A stretch of DNA of 64,000 nt from Apostichopus japonicus (taxonomy: Eukaryota > Echinodermata > Holothuroidea > Aspidochirotida > Stichopodidae), in assembly GCF_037975245.1 (NCBI RefSeq), contig NC_092565.1, forward strand, positions 21,466,499 through 21,530,498, given 5' to 3'. A program made the translations under genes and the position numbers. Positions 12,076-24,275 of the stretch are shown piece after piece. The first letter of the stretch is position 1; each line of letters opens with the position of its first letter. The notes beneath the pieces were generated by a model. The model ran no database searches, was not told where the DNA came from, and saw only the letters and a program-made list of their open reading frames with translations.

Positions 12076-12950
12076 TTTTATTTGGTGATAATGATGGCAT
12101 GCAGTGTGTATGGAACTTTGTGATCAACATCACACAGATATGTTAAGATTTGCCTTAAGCAAGAAAATCATCTTTTTTTTCGCAGGGGACAGTTAATACA
12201 AATTTGTTTAGATTCACTTCTGAATCTTGCCAATTTAAAGTAGTATATCTCATCAATGTTAGTGAACACACCAAACTGATCTCTCTCGAAGAAAAATATT
12301 TTGACACTTGATGAAAAAACTATACCATTATATGTTGAAATATTTACCAATTTATTTGTTATATGTGGAATAGTGATGATTATTGGCCATTCATTATTCA
12401 ACTGAAAAGAATTTACTTTTCAAACAAAAGCAGATTCATTGAATAAAATCACAAAACTATGGCAAGAATATGTTCTTCAAAAATATATATTAACAAAATG
12501 AAAAAAAGAAAAGAAAGAAGAAGAATGATAAAATAAAGCAACAATGAATGAAGTACTTAATAAAGTAAAGGACAAGACCATGATGATAATGATAATCCTG
12601 GATAGCTGTTAGTCATGCACTAGTAGATAGGTGAGTCCGTTTTTTTATAAATGTCTATTAAGGTTCAACAAAAGGAGGTCAAGTTGCTCGGACTCTGCGC
12701 ACGGATAAGAAGGAAAAGTTCCTACAAGAATCGAAATAATAACATCGTCTCTCATTTTGGACAGATTTATCGAGAAAAAAACAAGGTATGCCTGTAACGC
12801 ATCATTAACGGTTTGTTGAAAGTTCTTGCTTTTTCCTTCTTTTTTGTCCTGTTTGATTATACATAAACCCGAAGATTGATTCATAGTATAAACTATTCTG
12901 ATGTTAGTGGCAGGCAATGGCATGCAGAAGAAGAAGAAGGAGAAGGAGAA
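12076..12950. other. Non-coding 3' side of exon 10
   Basis: Minus-strand sequence downstream of exon 10. An 80-codon open frame ending near 12645 follows a poor AG acceptor near 12845 and could in principle be an alternative terminal exon, but composition and similarity give no support. A GAA/GAG-rich run occupies 12927-12950. Confidence 0.35.
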
Positions 12951-13012
12951 GCACAGAATGACTACACCAGTGTTACAAGTCGAGAACCACAACCGTGTGA
13001 GTCTGGACTCAC

Positions 13013-13099
13013 TTCTGATTTGGAATTTCCCTCTGTATCATGGATGATCCTGCTGGTTATTGCCGACACCCAGGCCTGCATTTCCTCTGGTGTATATGC
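13013..13099 (-). CDS. TAPP-like exon 10: end of PH domain 2
   Basis: 29 codons, residues 287-315, phase 0 at both ends. Begins AYTPEEMQAWVSAI, matching human ADSPEEMHSWIKAV, the C-terminal helix of PH2 with its invariant Trp (residue 296). Acceptor ...TTTGGGCAG, donor GAA|GTGAGT. The rest, ending NSKSE, leads into the variable tail. Read-through of the donor would add 16 codons and stop at a TAG (see findings). Confidence 0.92.
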
Positions 13100-13143
13100 C
13101 TGCCCAAATGGATGGAAAGAAAATTTGGAATGCTCATCACTCT

Positions 13144-13440
13144 GAGATTTGTTGAAGGGGGTGGGCAGGGGAGGGTAAAGGAGGGCGGGTACATTTGAGG
13201 GTGCGGAATATGACTGCCATATGGGTGTTATTACTCGTCTGAGACTTGTTGAAGGGGGTGGGCAGGGGAGGGTAAAGGAGGGGGGGGGTTAGGTTTGACT
13301 GTGTCGAATATGCTACCAAATGTTCAAAAAGTTGGACACAGTAGCATTCTGTCTGTTATTTGTAAGGGAAGTATAGGCAATGGGGGGAGGCCAGAGGGTG
13401 GGTTGACAGGGGAGGGATGAGTGAGGGAGGGGGAGGTTGA
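13144..13440 (+). repeat. G-rich tandem duplication next to exon 10
   Basis: The ~105-bp unit at 13146-13245, with ttgttgaagggggtgggcag and then gggagggtaaaggaggg, is duplicated at 13250-13315. More G-rich sequence (agggtgggttgacagggg) follows at 13380-13440. Each unit holds at least four runs of three or more G, so it fits the G-quadruplex pattern. In the pre-mRNA of the minus-strand gene it is a C-rich tract starting 45 bases upstream of the exon 10 acceptor. Confidence 0.8.
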
Positions 13441-13994
13441 GGCTAGGCAACAATTTGCAAGTTCATTACAGAACAGACTTTACTGACTAGAGTTTTGAGT
13501 TCATCGACGAGAAGTTCAATTGGTAAATGATAAAGCAGAGCAAAAAATATTATTGTTATTGAGTGAGAAAGGTAGCGAGGAGAACATGATAACATTCTAA
13601 TCCAAAGTCCAACGTTATAGGAATCACGTAAACAGCAATTTGACAGTTTTCGAATCCAAAGTTTGAACATTTATTCATTAGCAAGAAAACTATTTCTTTT
13701 GGTAGAGAGATTCCAATTTATAAGTTTAAGAGATACAAATTATCGATTTGGACAAGAAGCTAGGAGCAGATTTTGCCTAAACTTGTGACCACGAAAATTT
13801 AACATATTCAACAGTGAACAAACTGAATTTGAGTTTACGTACACGGATACATGAACTGTGCTTGACTCTATATTTTCACCTAGAGTATGGTATATCAACA
13901 TCAGATATTTCTGCCTCAAACAATAGACATTAGAATGGATATACTTCCAAAATAAGACAGGGAAAAAAGAGAGCTATGGCCTAGAGGATCTTAC

Positions 13995-14058
13995 CTGTAC
14001 AAAAAATGTTCTAGCAAAACAATTGATTTCAAATAGGTTGTCTCTTTGAAGAGCAGAC
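13995..14058 (-). CDS. TAPP-like exon 9: PH domain 2, strands 5-7
   Basis: 64 bases; with two bases from exon 8 it gives residues 265-286. Contains LQRDNLFEINCFARTFFVQ, matching human MMRDNLFEIVTTSRTFYVQ. Acceptor CTCCCGCAG, donor CAG|GTAAGA. The RDNLFEI core is a strong family signature. Confidence 0.95.
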
Positions 14059-15540
14059 CTGCGGGAGAAAAAGGAAAGTGACTTTTATTGGTCATTTTGT
14101 TTCTGTAAAGTCGTACTTTTACTTCCACAGTTTTTATTTCTTTCTCCTGGTAGTGGATGGCTATTAATTAATCAGAACATACCTCTAATGATCTGGTTAC
14201 ACCGTGGGCTTTGTCAGTAAAGAAAATGAACTTGAAACATTGTGTGTTGAGAGAAAAGAGGTTTTTGTGATAAAGCTTTGATAGAACTTTGTGAGACTAC
14301 CAGTATGTTCATTGCAGATGTACAACAGTGAAGTATGCAAACACTTGTTAACTACCATTCAAACATTGTGATTTGAGTTTACGTTAAAGTCGAATATGTC
14401 TTAGTTTACTATGTGCGTTAAGGCCAAATTGGTCAAAATGAAAAGTAGAACAGAAAAGTAAGAAGAAAACCTGCAATGATACTTATCTGCTTCAAGCAGC
14501 AACTTGTCCACATGAAGAACTTAAAATATTGACTTGTTTTCATAAGACTTTAGAATTGTGATCATAAATATTGACCTCGGGGATACAAAACCATATAACA
14601 AACAGTACTATCAAGTCCTACCTCAGAATTAGACTGTTAATCATTTTTGTGCTTCATCAGAAGTCACGGTAACTTGAATACAGCGAAACCAAGAATCACA
14701 GAATTTAATACAGCCTCTACGGCCAAAAAACAAACAATTAAAGTTCAAGTACAAAGTCTGGAGATATTATGTTTTTGGAATGCAGCTGCACTGCCAGTTT
14801 TATTTTTGAAAAATTTGAACTTTTTTTTATGGAACTTAACCAATTTTTCTTTTCAAAGCAATACATTTTCTTTGGGTTTGGGGAAAGGGATGTAGATATC
14901 CTTACAACATTTTTGATATATATTACAAATATTAAAATATTACATTTATGAAAGTAAACAAAGCTGCATTGAGCTTTGAAAAAATTAATTCTTCTTTAAG
15001 TTCAAGTTTGCTATCAGTTTAGAAAAGTATAATTATTTAAGAAGACTTTCTCAGAGAAGAAAAATAAGGTCGCTGATGTGGAGTTGTTTCATGCCTTCTC
15101 CAGTTATTCTTCTGATTTGTCTAGATAGTCTTTTGTCTATTTCATACGCTTGGTGTGGGTAAAGTTACGTTGTCAATTTTTTTGACTGTCGTCAAATATC
15201 CTTTCTATATTTATTAATCAGAAAATGCCTAGTAATTTAATATAGAACTTATAAATAAATGGAGAGAACCTCCCCCCCCCCCAAAAAAAATCACATCCAC
15301 ACGATAATTCACACAAGCCTAGATTTTGGCAAAGTAGGAACATTTTGAGACAATTCAGTCTATTTTTTTCTTGAAATGTCACTGTAAGTAATGGTAAAAA
15401 ACAGAAACTGTTCAAGAATTTAACAGACATGTTGAAAGAAGCAGTGAAATATGTTTTTGTCCAACAAAAAAAATCACGATCTTTTCTGCTATATGAATCA
15501 TAATAACTGAATCAGAAGTGAAACATTGAATAGTCCTTAC

Positions 15541-15605
15541 CATTGTCCTGAGACCTTACAATTCGATATTTCTGAAAGTGCTATGGTCCTAATGGGGACT
15601 TTGTC
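15541..15605 (-). CDS. TAPP-like exon 8: PH domain 2, strands 3-4
   Basis: 65 bases, residues 244-264 plus two bases. Reads DKVPIRTIALSEISNCKVSG against human EKEPLRVIPLKEVHKVQEC. Acceptor TTTCTTTAACAG, donor TG|GTAAGG, ending in phase 2 and matched by exon 9. Confidence 0.93.
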
Positions 15606-15889
15606 CTGTTAAAGAAAGAAAAGAAAGGTTCGTTAAGTAACGCTACTTTTCCTGAAATATGTTGCGGTTTAAATGTGGAGGATTCCCCTTCAAATCAGAC
15701 CCTGGTTTTTATCATCGATAAAAATTATGGACGGGGTCAAAGTTAAAGGAGTCACAAAGCCAAGCAATTTGTTAAATATTCTGTGGAGTTTTAAAGTGAT
15801 CAACAATGATCTTGTCCTAGCTCTCCACTATGAAGTTCATTTCAATCTGTATTTAACAGGTGTTCGAATGCCTGCAAGGTTTTCAGACC

Positions 15890-16130
15890 CTGACCTCTGT
15901 TGACCTCAAGTGATCTTTGACCTCCACCAATTTCTATAAGGTCCTTGTACTCACTAATGTGCATATCTTACATACCACAATTGAAGTTTGTGCCAATCTT
16001 TCCTTTTGCAGATTATTAATCTTGTTTACAATATTTGCAGGCTTTGACCTCAGTTGAACTCTTTTGACCTTTCACCTCCAAAGAAAACAACTGGGTTTCA
16101 TCCTTACTTTGTATAAAGTTGCTTCATATT
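15890..16130. repeat. Dispersed repeat with TGACCT motifs (intron 7)
   Basis: Contains ctgttgacctcaagtgatctttgacctcc and, further on, gctttgacctcagttgaac, plus the accaatt...aaggtccttgtactca block shared with 1740-1790 and 43590-43740. Decayed copy of the same family. Confidence 0.55.
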
Positions 16131-16224
16131 TGTGCAGCAGTGTGACTGATTAACTTATTAATTACTCAGGGAAAGCTAAGCTTTCCCTCAGAAACTGAAT
16201 TAGCAACCCTTACGAAAAAAACCT

Positions 16225-17783
16225 GGGGTACATGTTCCCCCCCCCCCCCCCCCCAAAAAAACAAGTGAAAACCTGTGATTTACCCTGAAAACCGAAGGGG
16301 TTTTGCATGAAAATTTGTGATTTGGACACACATTTGCAACTTTTCACCCTTTGTCACATATTGTCACACGGTTTTTATGCTGAAAATGTGTGGGAATCCT
16401 AGAATGCAGGTTGAATCTGTGACAACCTGTAGTAAGAAATCTGATACGTGAAAATGCTAATTCTAGGAAACAAATTTCATGTGACACAGAATGTTCAAAG
16501 ATATATACTTTTTTTTTTTAGTGAGTTGAATTGTAACAGATTTTCCACAGGTTGTAAACACATATTATCAGGCTTTGTAATGTGTGTCAGAGGCCACAGG
16601 TGTTTCACACATTTTCCAGACAAAAGTGAAAACACATGAAAGCAAGTGATTTCACCCGTGAAATTTGTTCCAAAACCACAGCTTTACCACGCCCTGTGTT
16701 TATGCATGTTTTAGTTTCTGTTTGTATTGTTTTTGGAATTTTGCCACAAGGTTTCTTTTTCTCATTAAGGATGTACCGGCTTGCCTTTCGTTCATTTGAC
16801 CTTTAAAGGTCTCTGTACACATTTGAAGGGAAAATTTTTCTCGACGAAGCCTAGCAAGCAGTCTAAGATTGATATTTAGGACAAACAATTACCATGTGGG
16901 GATGAAATGAAAGTTATGGGCATATTTTTCCTGTTAGACAATGCTGATGTCTTTTATTTCACCACAAAGGTCTTATTATCTTTGTGAAAGACAACCTCAA
17001 ATGCATTATCTCGTTTTTTACAACGCAGAATGAATGTAGTCGGTGTAATTACAATGCAAATCTTAGCATTTCACTTTTGCTTTCACTTATATATAATAAC
17101 TTATAAGGTTAACTCTATCCATGAATTATACAACGTTTCTATTTTGTTGATGTGGTATCTGTTTGTGAATTTCCTTTGCAAATGTCTTACAGTCTAGTTC
17201 AGTAGTATTTCCCAAGGGTTAGGAAGCCAACAAAAGCTCCCATCCGTTTGATGATCGTGATTAAACACAGGCTATAAATAAGCTTTCTTTTCAATGAGAG
17301 ATCATAAAATCATGGGGAACGCGTGTCATTGTGACACTCATAACTGCCGTTGGACCACCAGTTAACAAACATTTGAAGGATGGGAGTGTACCTCAGCAGC
17401 TGACCAATTTCTCAAATACTGAGGGAGGTCAAGGCATCCTATTCCTCATCGCCGTAGTACAGCTTATGGTGAATGAAGGACGTTGCTTAGAAACCATTAA
17501 AACAACAGTACTGAGCCCCAGTTTCAAGTTTGAAAACCATGAATACCAAATCCAGGGAAGACTCCTCTTAACAATGGCACAAAGCAGCAATTCAAAACAG
17601 ATCAAGGCAATTTATTTTTTATTTAGAACCTAATGATTGGGGGAGGGGGGTTGAGGGGGCAGACACAATAACCTCTACACCACACCTTCACCTAACAAAA
17701 AAAAAACATTGAAATTTTGAATCTGAATGAAAATCGTTACTGCTGGTAAGATATATATAAATCCTAATAGGAGCGATACTCAC
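16225..17783. other. Remainder of intron 7
   Basis: Holds a C16 run near 16238-16254 next to an A-run. A 100-codon plus-strand open frame at 17331-17633 has no recognisable similarity and no splice context. Otherwise unremarkable AT-rich intron. Confidence 0.4.
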
Positions 17784-17852
17784 ATTTTCTGACTTGAAGT
17801 ATGAAACACCATGCTCAGTTAGAGCAAAGTACCTTCTCTTCCAGTTTTTCCT
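17784..17852 (-). CDS. TAPP-like exon 7: phosphoinositide-binding strand of PH2
   Basis: 23 codons, residues 221-243, phase 0. Reads [20 protein letters not shown] against human [20 protein letters not shown]. This carries the basic WKRRYF segment; in human TAPP1 the Arg in this segment is required for PtdIns(3,4)P2 binding, so binding is predicted to be kept. Acceptor TGTTCATAG, donor AAT|GTGAGT. Confidence 0.96.
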
Positions 17853-18521
17853 CTATGAACAAAAGCCCAAATAAGACAAATTAACAGTAAGGTATGGAAA
17901 AGTATCGAAATGTGGCGAAAAATGGGAGAAAAATGTCATGACAAATTTGAGAACTGTCGTATTGTAAAACAGACATTGTACTACAAGATATCCAATATTG
18001 GGAGAAATTCTGTCATTCAAAATTTCATTATTGTTCTCTCCACAAAGTGTGCTTGCTTATCAGATAACAAAGCATGAAAAATATGAACTGCCTTACTCCT
18101 CTTGTTTCCCACCCTCTTCTTCTCCTCTCCTCCATCCTCTTCCAACTGAACTTTCATTGATGATAACATTCTCTACAAAGTAATGTCTGATGCAACTGGG
18201 ATTGCTTGAACCTGATAATTACCAGGATCAAGTACCTCTGGCTAAAGTATCTGTGCTTAAATGTGACCTTTGACATTGCATCACTATGACGACACACTTT
18301 CCTTAGTCCTATTTTAAGTTGGTTGCCATGTTATATATCAACAACCAAAATTATTGCACAAGACAGTATTAACGAAAATGCCACCTCTCAATCCAGCCTC
18401 ATATTCTGTCTACCAATACTGTAAAATAACATCTTGTTTCAAGTCTCATTTCTAGACTGAGAAAAGAATTAAACCTCCTCTAGATTTTACAGGTTTTAAT
18501 ATTATCAAACAAAACCCTTAC

Positions 18522-18725
18522 CACTGCACCCTGCTTCACACACCAGCCTTCTACAATATTTTTAGAGGATGAGGATAAAGTTGTGGGTATCGTTGTTTTA
18601 GATTGTTGCCCTAGGACAGGCAGGCTTCTCCTATCATGGTGGTGATCTTCATCACTATCGCTGTCACTCATCTGGGGAGCACGGGTCATTCCGCCTGTTG
18701 TCGTGGGAATGGTTCCAGCCGATGT
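18522..18725 (-). CDS. TAPP-like exon 6: linker and start of PH domain 2
   Basis: 68 codons, residues 153-220, phase 0. The first 55 codons are Thr/Ser-rich low-complexity linker, with the acidic serine run SDSDSDED followed by three His; the serines fit acidophilic kinase (CK2-type) consensus. The last residues, EGWCVKQGAV, start PH2 and match human AGYCVKQGAV exactly at the variable-loop lysine. Acceptor CAATCAG, donor GTG|GTAAGG. This linker is not alignable to vertebrate sequence. The 12.8-kb intron before it could hide a further small exon, though phases already fit. Confidence 0.92.
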
Positions 18726-19334
18726 CTGATTGTGAGGGGGGGAGTAGAAGAAAAAGAAAAGTTTTACATGGCGTCCTTTAGTTAACAACCAAGTTAACTT
18801 GTTTTTTTTTTAATTAAAATAATCTTATGCTTAATGCCAATCTCATGGGTAGATTTAAAGGGGGAAATATCCTCCCACCCATCTTAAACCAGAAATCCCA
18901 TTGGCCTAGTGGTTCCTTGACACTTTCTGTATTCAATAATGTGGATCTACAAACCAAGTATGAAGTGGCAATGTTTCTCTCCAGAATATCCTTGCCAGAT
19001 GTCATCTTTAATTAAGGTACATTGTAGCAGCACTGGACAATGTAAGACTTGAATTAAAGATAAACATAGTTGACTCTGTTAGTTGAAAACCTCATCTCAA
19101 TTTCTTAATTTCCCTATCCTTAATTCCATGATTTGAAATATGGATGACTGAATGTAAACTACTGTATTTTGACCGGGTACACCCTTGATTCTTCTCTGGA
19201 TTCTATCACCAGTAGGTGGTCTGTGTGGTCATCTAGACTATTGATCTTCAAGAGCTTTAATTACTTAAACTTAATGTAAATCTATTAAAATCTTCTTGTT
19301 GATTTATCCTCGAAACCTCATAAATTTGGAATAG

Positions 19335-19700
19335 TTGCTTAGCAATCATTGTTCTCTGTAAGTTTTAGCAATAGAATTTCATCAAAATGCTAAATTGTAC
19401 TTTTTTTTTGTAGAAATGTTTTCCTCTGTGGATAAATGATTAAACACATCGCAAAGAAAACCAAAGACATTTTCAGCTGAATTGCCCTAATTACATCATT
19501 GATTCTTCTGTTGCCAGAAGGATAATTTGCAAAATATCACCAAATTAAAAACAAATTCACATCTTCTTGATACAAAATGCTATGAGGTTTTTGACCTAGG
19601 GATGGAGACAATTGGCTCCTCTTTTTCTTAGCCAATTCCTTTATTGCATAATTTAGTTCAGCACACATTAATTTCCTTTAAAGGAGTACTTCTCTACATT
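19335..19700 (-). repeat. Dispersed repeat family F, inverted copy (intron 5)
   Basis: On the minus strand it carries caattcagctgaaaatg, ttatccacagaggaaaa and atttctacaaaaa in the order seen at 4770-4850. ttaaaggag at 19678 resembles the family's terminal sequence. Confidence 0.6.
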
Positions 19701-21084
19701 AAATACTTCAAAATGATGTCATCAAACCATGTTAAGTAGCTAATTGAATTTCATGATTAAAGATTGTTCTTCACGGATGTGATGCCAGGAAGCATTTCTA
19801 ATTGTTCAAAAGGAGGTTGCAGTTGGAGGATGGTCACTAGCCTTTAACAGTCTTATATGCACTGAAGGCTGGAGTTTACAGGTACAGTACTGTATATGCG
19901 CTATGATATGAAACAAACATGTTCTACAGTAGGATTAGGATAGAATCTGAACAAGCATTAATAGTTTGTAACGACGAATAGTAACAAGTGCCTTCGAAAT
20001 ATTAAAGTGGTTAATTGTAACAAAGACAGCATTTTTCTAATAATAATTGTAATAACATATATTATAGCGTTTCACATAAAAGAATCACAAAGCACTTTAC
20101 ATGGGACTATAGTCAAATCTTAAGAAGTACAAACATAAGTAATATACATACATATACACAAACACACATACACACATACCCACATACAATCACACATACA
20201 TACAGAGTAATACAAGGAATAAAGTAGTCAAAGCAAAATCAGAAAATCAATAAAAAACCTTAATAAATGAATGAAACTAATATAAACGAGGTTAAGACAT
20301 ATGAAAACAAGATTAATCATCAAAGTACATGATGAAAAGGGTCATCTATAAATAATATTTTATGCCAGGAGTGAAACATTTCTTTGTAAATATAAGTATC
20401 TGCTATAACTAGTATAGTATGCACTTAGACCATTTTAGAACTGTGAAGGTTCATTTGTCATTTAAGGATGTACCATATTATAAGGATTCCTATCAACATC
20501 CTGTTACAAAATCAGAATAGATTTAATACAAATATCAATCACTGGAGGTTCTAACGGTAAGTCATCTTTGACCCGAATAGGCTAAACTATTCTTGCAGCT
20601 TGCATTTAACTTGTTACAGGTCCACAATTTTCAGGCATATGGCGACTAGTGCTGTATTTGGCCATTTTGATAATAACGGTTATGGTGGTCCCAGAGAATG
20701 TATATGGTACTGTCCAGGTCATATTTAGAAGCCTGGACCCTGGTGGGACTGCTCCCACATTGACAGCGGGTGCCCCTTGTAGATTTTGATGACACATTTC
20801 CAGGTGGGGCCCCTTTCCCAGGATACAATCCTCTGTGGCTTGTCATCGTAAACTATTTCTGAAGTTCCTTTTAAGTGAAGCTAAATCTGTATCATATAAC
20901 CCTTAACCCAGTTTGATCATATATCCAGTCACAGATATCAATTTTTTCTTCTCAGTTATGACTTACTGATATTTAAATTATTGGTTTGGCAGTTATTCAT
21001 TATATGCTAATGACACCACATGTGGCTGTAGGGTGGTGGAGCACCCAAGGCCCAAAGGTACTGTACCACTTAAATCTGATATTG
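19701..21084. other. Intron 5 segment without exon
   Basis: AT-rich; a CACATA-type microsatellite occupies about 20150-20205. No open frame with splice support was found. Confidence 0.4.
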
Positions 21085-21330
21085 TACAGTATGATATGAT
21101 ACGATATGATATGGCATGGTATAGCATGGCATGGTGTGGCATGGTATGGCATGGCATGGTGTGGCATGGCATGGTATGGCATGAAATGGTATGGTACTGT
21201 AGGGCACAATATGGTATAGCATGATATGGTATAGCACGGCATGGTGTGGCATGGTGTGGCATGGCATGGCATGGTATGGCATGAAATGGTATGGTACTGT
21301 AGGGCATGATATGGTATAGTATGGTTTGAT
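21085..21330. repeat. Pentameric satellite (ATGGT/ATGGC)
   Basis: Tandem mixture of atggt, atggc, gtggc and atgat units. The block gaaatggtatggtactgtag occurs twice (near 21183 and 21283), indicating a ~100-bp higher-order duplication. The open frames across it (MPCHTMPCH-type) are artefacts of the 5-base period. Confidence 0.85.
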
Positions 21331-22139
21331 GACATGGTATATTTTAGTTTTGGTGTGGTTGGTTTGGTATTTTGTGAGATAGTATGGAATGGTCCTGCAA
21401 AGCACAGCACAGTGTTATGTAGTCCAGGACGGTGTGCAGTGTACATTAGTGAATGTTTAAACTTAGTAGGGCTGCAAAAGCAATCATTCTTAAAATTTCT
21501 ACAACAAAATTTGAAAAGAGTGTAGCGATATGTACAGTATCGTTATCATACATTGCGCCATCATTCTTGAGTAAAAACCCCATTGTCTGGTAATTAAATA
21601 AACCAAGATCCCCTCAAATAAAGTAGCATAGATAAGACTGAAATACTAATTAATAAATACTGTAGTGCATCCCACAAATCTGTTCTGCATTAGACAATTA
21701 GTTCTGATCCGGCCATTGCTAATTAACTTGTCTTGTAACGAAGACTCATTGTCCGACAATAATTTCAAGGTATAAAAATATTTGACAGCACAACTTTTCA
21801 AACAGCTGTAGACAACAATGTGGTTCCCTTTTCACTTTCATCCAGACATGACTATTCTTCACAAGTTCAGAGAACCTATTTTCTGTATCGAAATAACATT
21901 AACAACAATTTTTGAATACCTGGTAAAATGGTTATGAATAAGGAAATCTATTTTTAAATAGGTCTGATAATTTTTGCTGAAAACAGATAGAAAAGGAAGT
22001 ATGGTAGTATGGTTCCTAATTTGTTGTCATTGTGGAGTGTAGTTTTAAGAGACACATAAGTGTTGCCTGTAAGATCTATGTTATGAACACTGAAGAGTTG
22101 ATTAGGAAGTAGGAACCAAACACTGTACCATAGCTTTAC

Positions 22140-22345
22140 ATTGACAAACACACTGGGTAAGAAGGCTGTAGAATTTGACAAAATCTATTGTCAACAAAAA
22201 TTGAGAAGGTTTGAGGAAATTTACAGTCTTACAGAATTGATTGACAAACATATCGGTAAGACTGTAGAATTTTACAGTTTTTACAGAATTAATTGGCAAA
22301 CACATCAATTGATAAGTTTGTAGAATTTACAGAATCTAGTGAAAC
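22140..22345. repeat. Degenerate ~65-bp tandem repeat
   Basis: The blocks tgtagaatttgac/ttac, tacagaattgattgacaaac and acat-ggtaag recur about three times with substitutions and indels. No coding support. Confidence 0.55.
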
Positions 22346-22597
22346 ATGAATCAAAATATGGATTGAGAAGGTCGTCTCTTTTAAGAATAGAAAATTTTAG
22401 TCATGTAGATGTGACAAAGTTGATAAGCCTAGCAACAGACATAAAATAGCTGTTACGTGCCAGGAATGTACGGTCTGAATAGGACCCTGGAAATTAATCA
22501 TGATTAATCAGGAACTAGAAATTCACGTCGTAGGCCAGAGTCGCAAAAGCATGCTAAACAGGTTATTACACATAATATTTAGTTTCACATATATATA

Positions 22598-22611
22598 TAG
22601 TTCATATAAAT

Positions 22612-22640
<29 letters not shown>
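22598..22640. repeat. (TA)n microsatellite flanked by ATATAGTTCAT
   Basis: A (TA)n run lies between two copies of atatagttcat (about 22598 and 22642), suggesting slippage or expansion inside a duplicated segment. Confidence 0.7.
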
Positions 22641-22645
<5 letters not shown>

Positions 22646-23984
22646 GTTCATCTAACACAAACAAACAGGTATGTCTAATGCCACTTTAATGTTTGGAAAA
22701 TATACTTTATGAATATTTTATGATTCAAAATTACATTCACTGAGCTACTGTTAGCAGCAGAAGAGATTTCTTTCTTCCAAAAGCAAATAATTTAAAAAAA
22801 AAAAACTATCACGCATGTATGGAATTATACAGGTGTAAGTATTTAAAACGTGTCATCTCGCCGCATGTGTAATGGAGGTCGGAAATGATATAGAACTAGC
22901 AAAAGAGAATATATGTGAGCAATGCAAAATTGAAGAACAAACAAAGTGAGTTGAAAAATCTTCCAAACGATCCGAAATATATGTGAATACGAGGTCATAT
23001 TTAACGTAAAGCAGCCCCATTGCCATACAAATGTTGACCTTTGACATTGATAAATTTCATCATCTTATATTGGTCACACATTCTGTTCAGGCTCTGGAGT
23101 TTCTTTGAACTGATAACCTTAATTAATTTAAATTTTTTTTAATTTTGAAGCATTTACTTTTCAGTAAATTTAACTTCAGTATTATCCATCTGGCAAATTC
23201 CAAATGAATAATACTCAGTCTTGCTGTACATGAAAGAATGATTGCAGCCTCACCAGTACATGAAGTAACTCCACCCCATTCTAATATCTGCAGTAGGTTG
23301 GGTCTACATATATCACTTCCCCAAGAAAAACAATTCAAGGTTAGAATGGTACCATTTGGTTTTGCGAAGTAAAAAACAGTAAAAACTAAGATTTTCCAAC
23401 CCTTTAGCACAAGGGTATAGAGTACTAGGTGATAAATATAAATGTACTATGTGGAATACAGGGAGCAGCACAAGCAGAGAGATATTATAATGAGACAGGC
23501 TTGAGAAAGAGCATTCAGCAATCTATATAGGGCCAAAAAAAACTACAACAAAATACAAGTTTCATCTTTTCCTCTCATCATCTTTTTTTTTTCACCAAAT
23601 TATATAATTTTTATGGTTTGTCAGAGTTGCACATGACTTTTGGTCCATGTCATATTTTTGCAAGAAAAAAAAATTGAAAAAAAATGGAAGGGCACCACCT
23701 TAAAAGTTTATTGAGAGAAAATTGACTTGATTTAGCAATTTCCAACTGAATCACAACCAAACTGACAGTTGAATCATGAATTGTTGAAGTGAAGATGGAA
23801 CTCAGAATAATTCTTTTGTGAGGATAGAAGGGTTGAAAGTCTATTTCAAATTTTTAGCTATTTGCTTTTAGGCGCTCAAAATAGGGACCAAAATGTAGGC
23901 TCATGACAGTAATTTGCATTTAAATTGGCATTTCTATTTAACATGGATGAATGTTTCAATAACAGGAACAGTTTACATTGTTTG

Positions 23985-24275
23985 CCTTGTGGGTGATCTG
24001 CACCCTCACACAACTCCCAGTGGATACATCCACTAGATACAATGCCAGTGGATACACCCACTAGCAAGAAGGTAGGGTGGATGGATGATCTGCACCCTAA
24101 TACAACTCCCAGTGGATACACCCACTAGATATAAGGTAGGGTGGATGGATAATCTTCACCCTAATACAGCTCCCAGTGGCTACATCCACTAGAAATATGG
24201 TAGGGTGGATCTGCACCCTAATACAACTCCCAGTGGATACACCCACTAGATACAAGGTAGGGTAGATGGGGTGGA
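23985..24275. repeat. ~85-bp tandem repeat, about 3.5 copies
   Basis: Each unit reads ctgcaccctaatacaactcc, then agtggatacacccactaga, then aggtagggtggatgga. The element gtggatacacccac can fold on itself. Short minus-strand open frames here are repeat artefacts. Confidence 0.85.

Noticed and set aside
12645-12992. 115-codon minus-strand frame just after exon 10 as terminal exon
   Set aside because: Composition is intron-like, the required acceptor near 12845 is weak, and there is no resemblance to TAPP tails.
17331-17633. 100-codon plus-strand open frame in intron 7
   Set aside because: No recognisable similarity, no ATG at its start and no splice context; opposite strand to the host gene.
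20993-21446. His/Met/Cys/Pro repeat frames resembling a metal-binding protein
   Set aside because: Explained by the pentameric ATGGT/ATGGC satellite.
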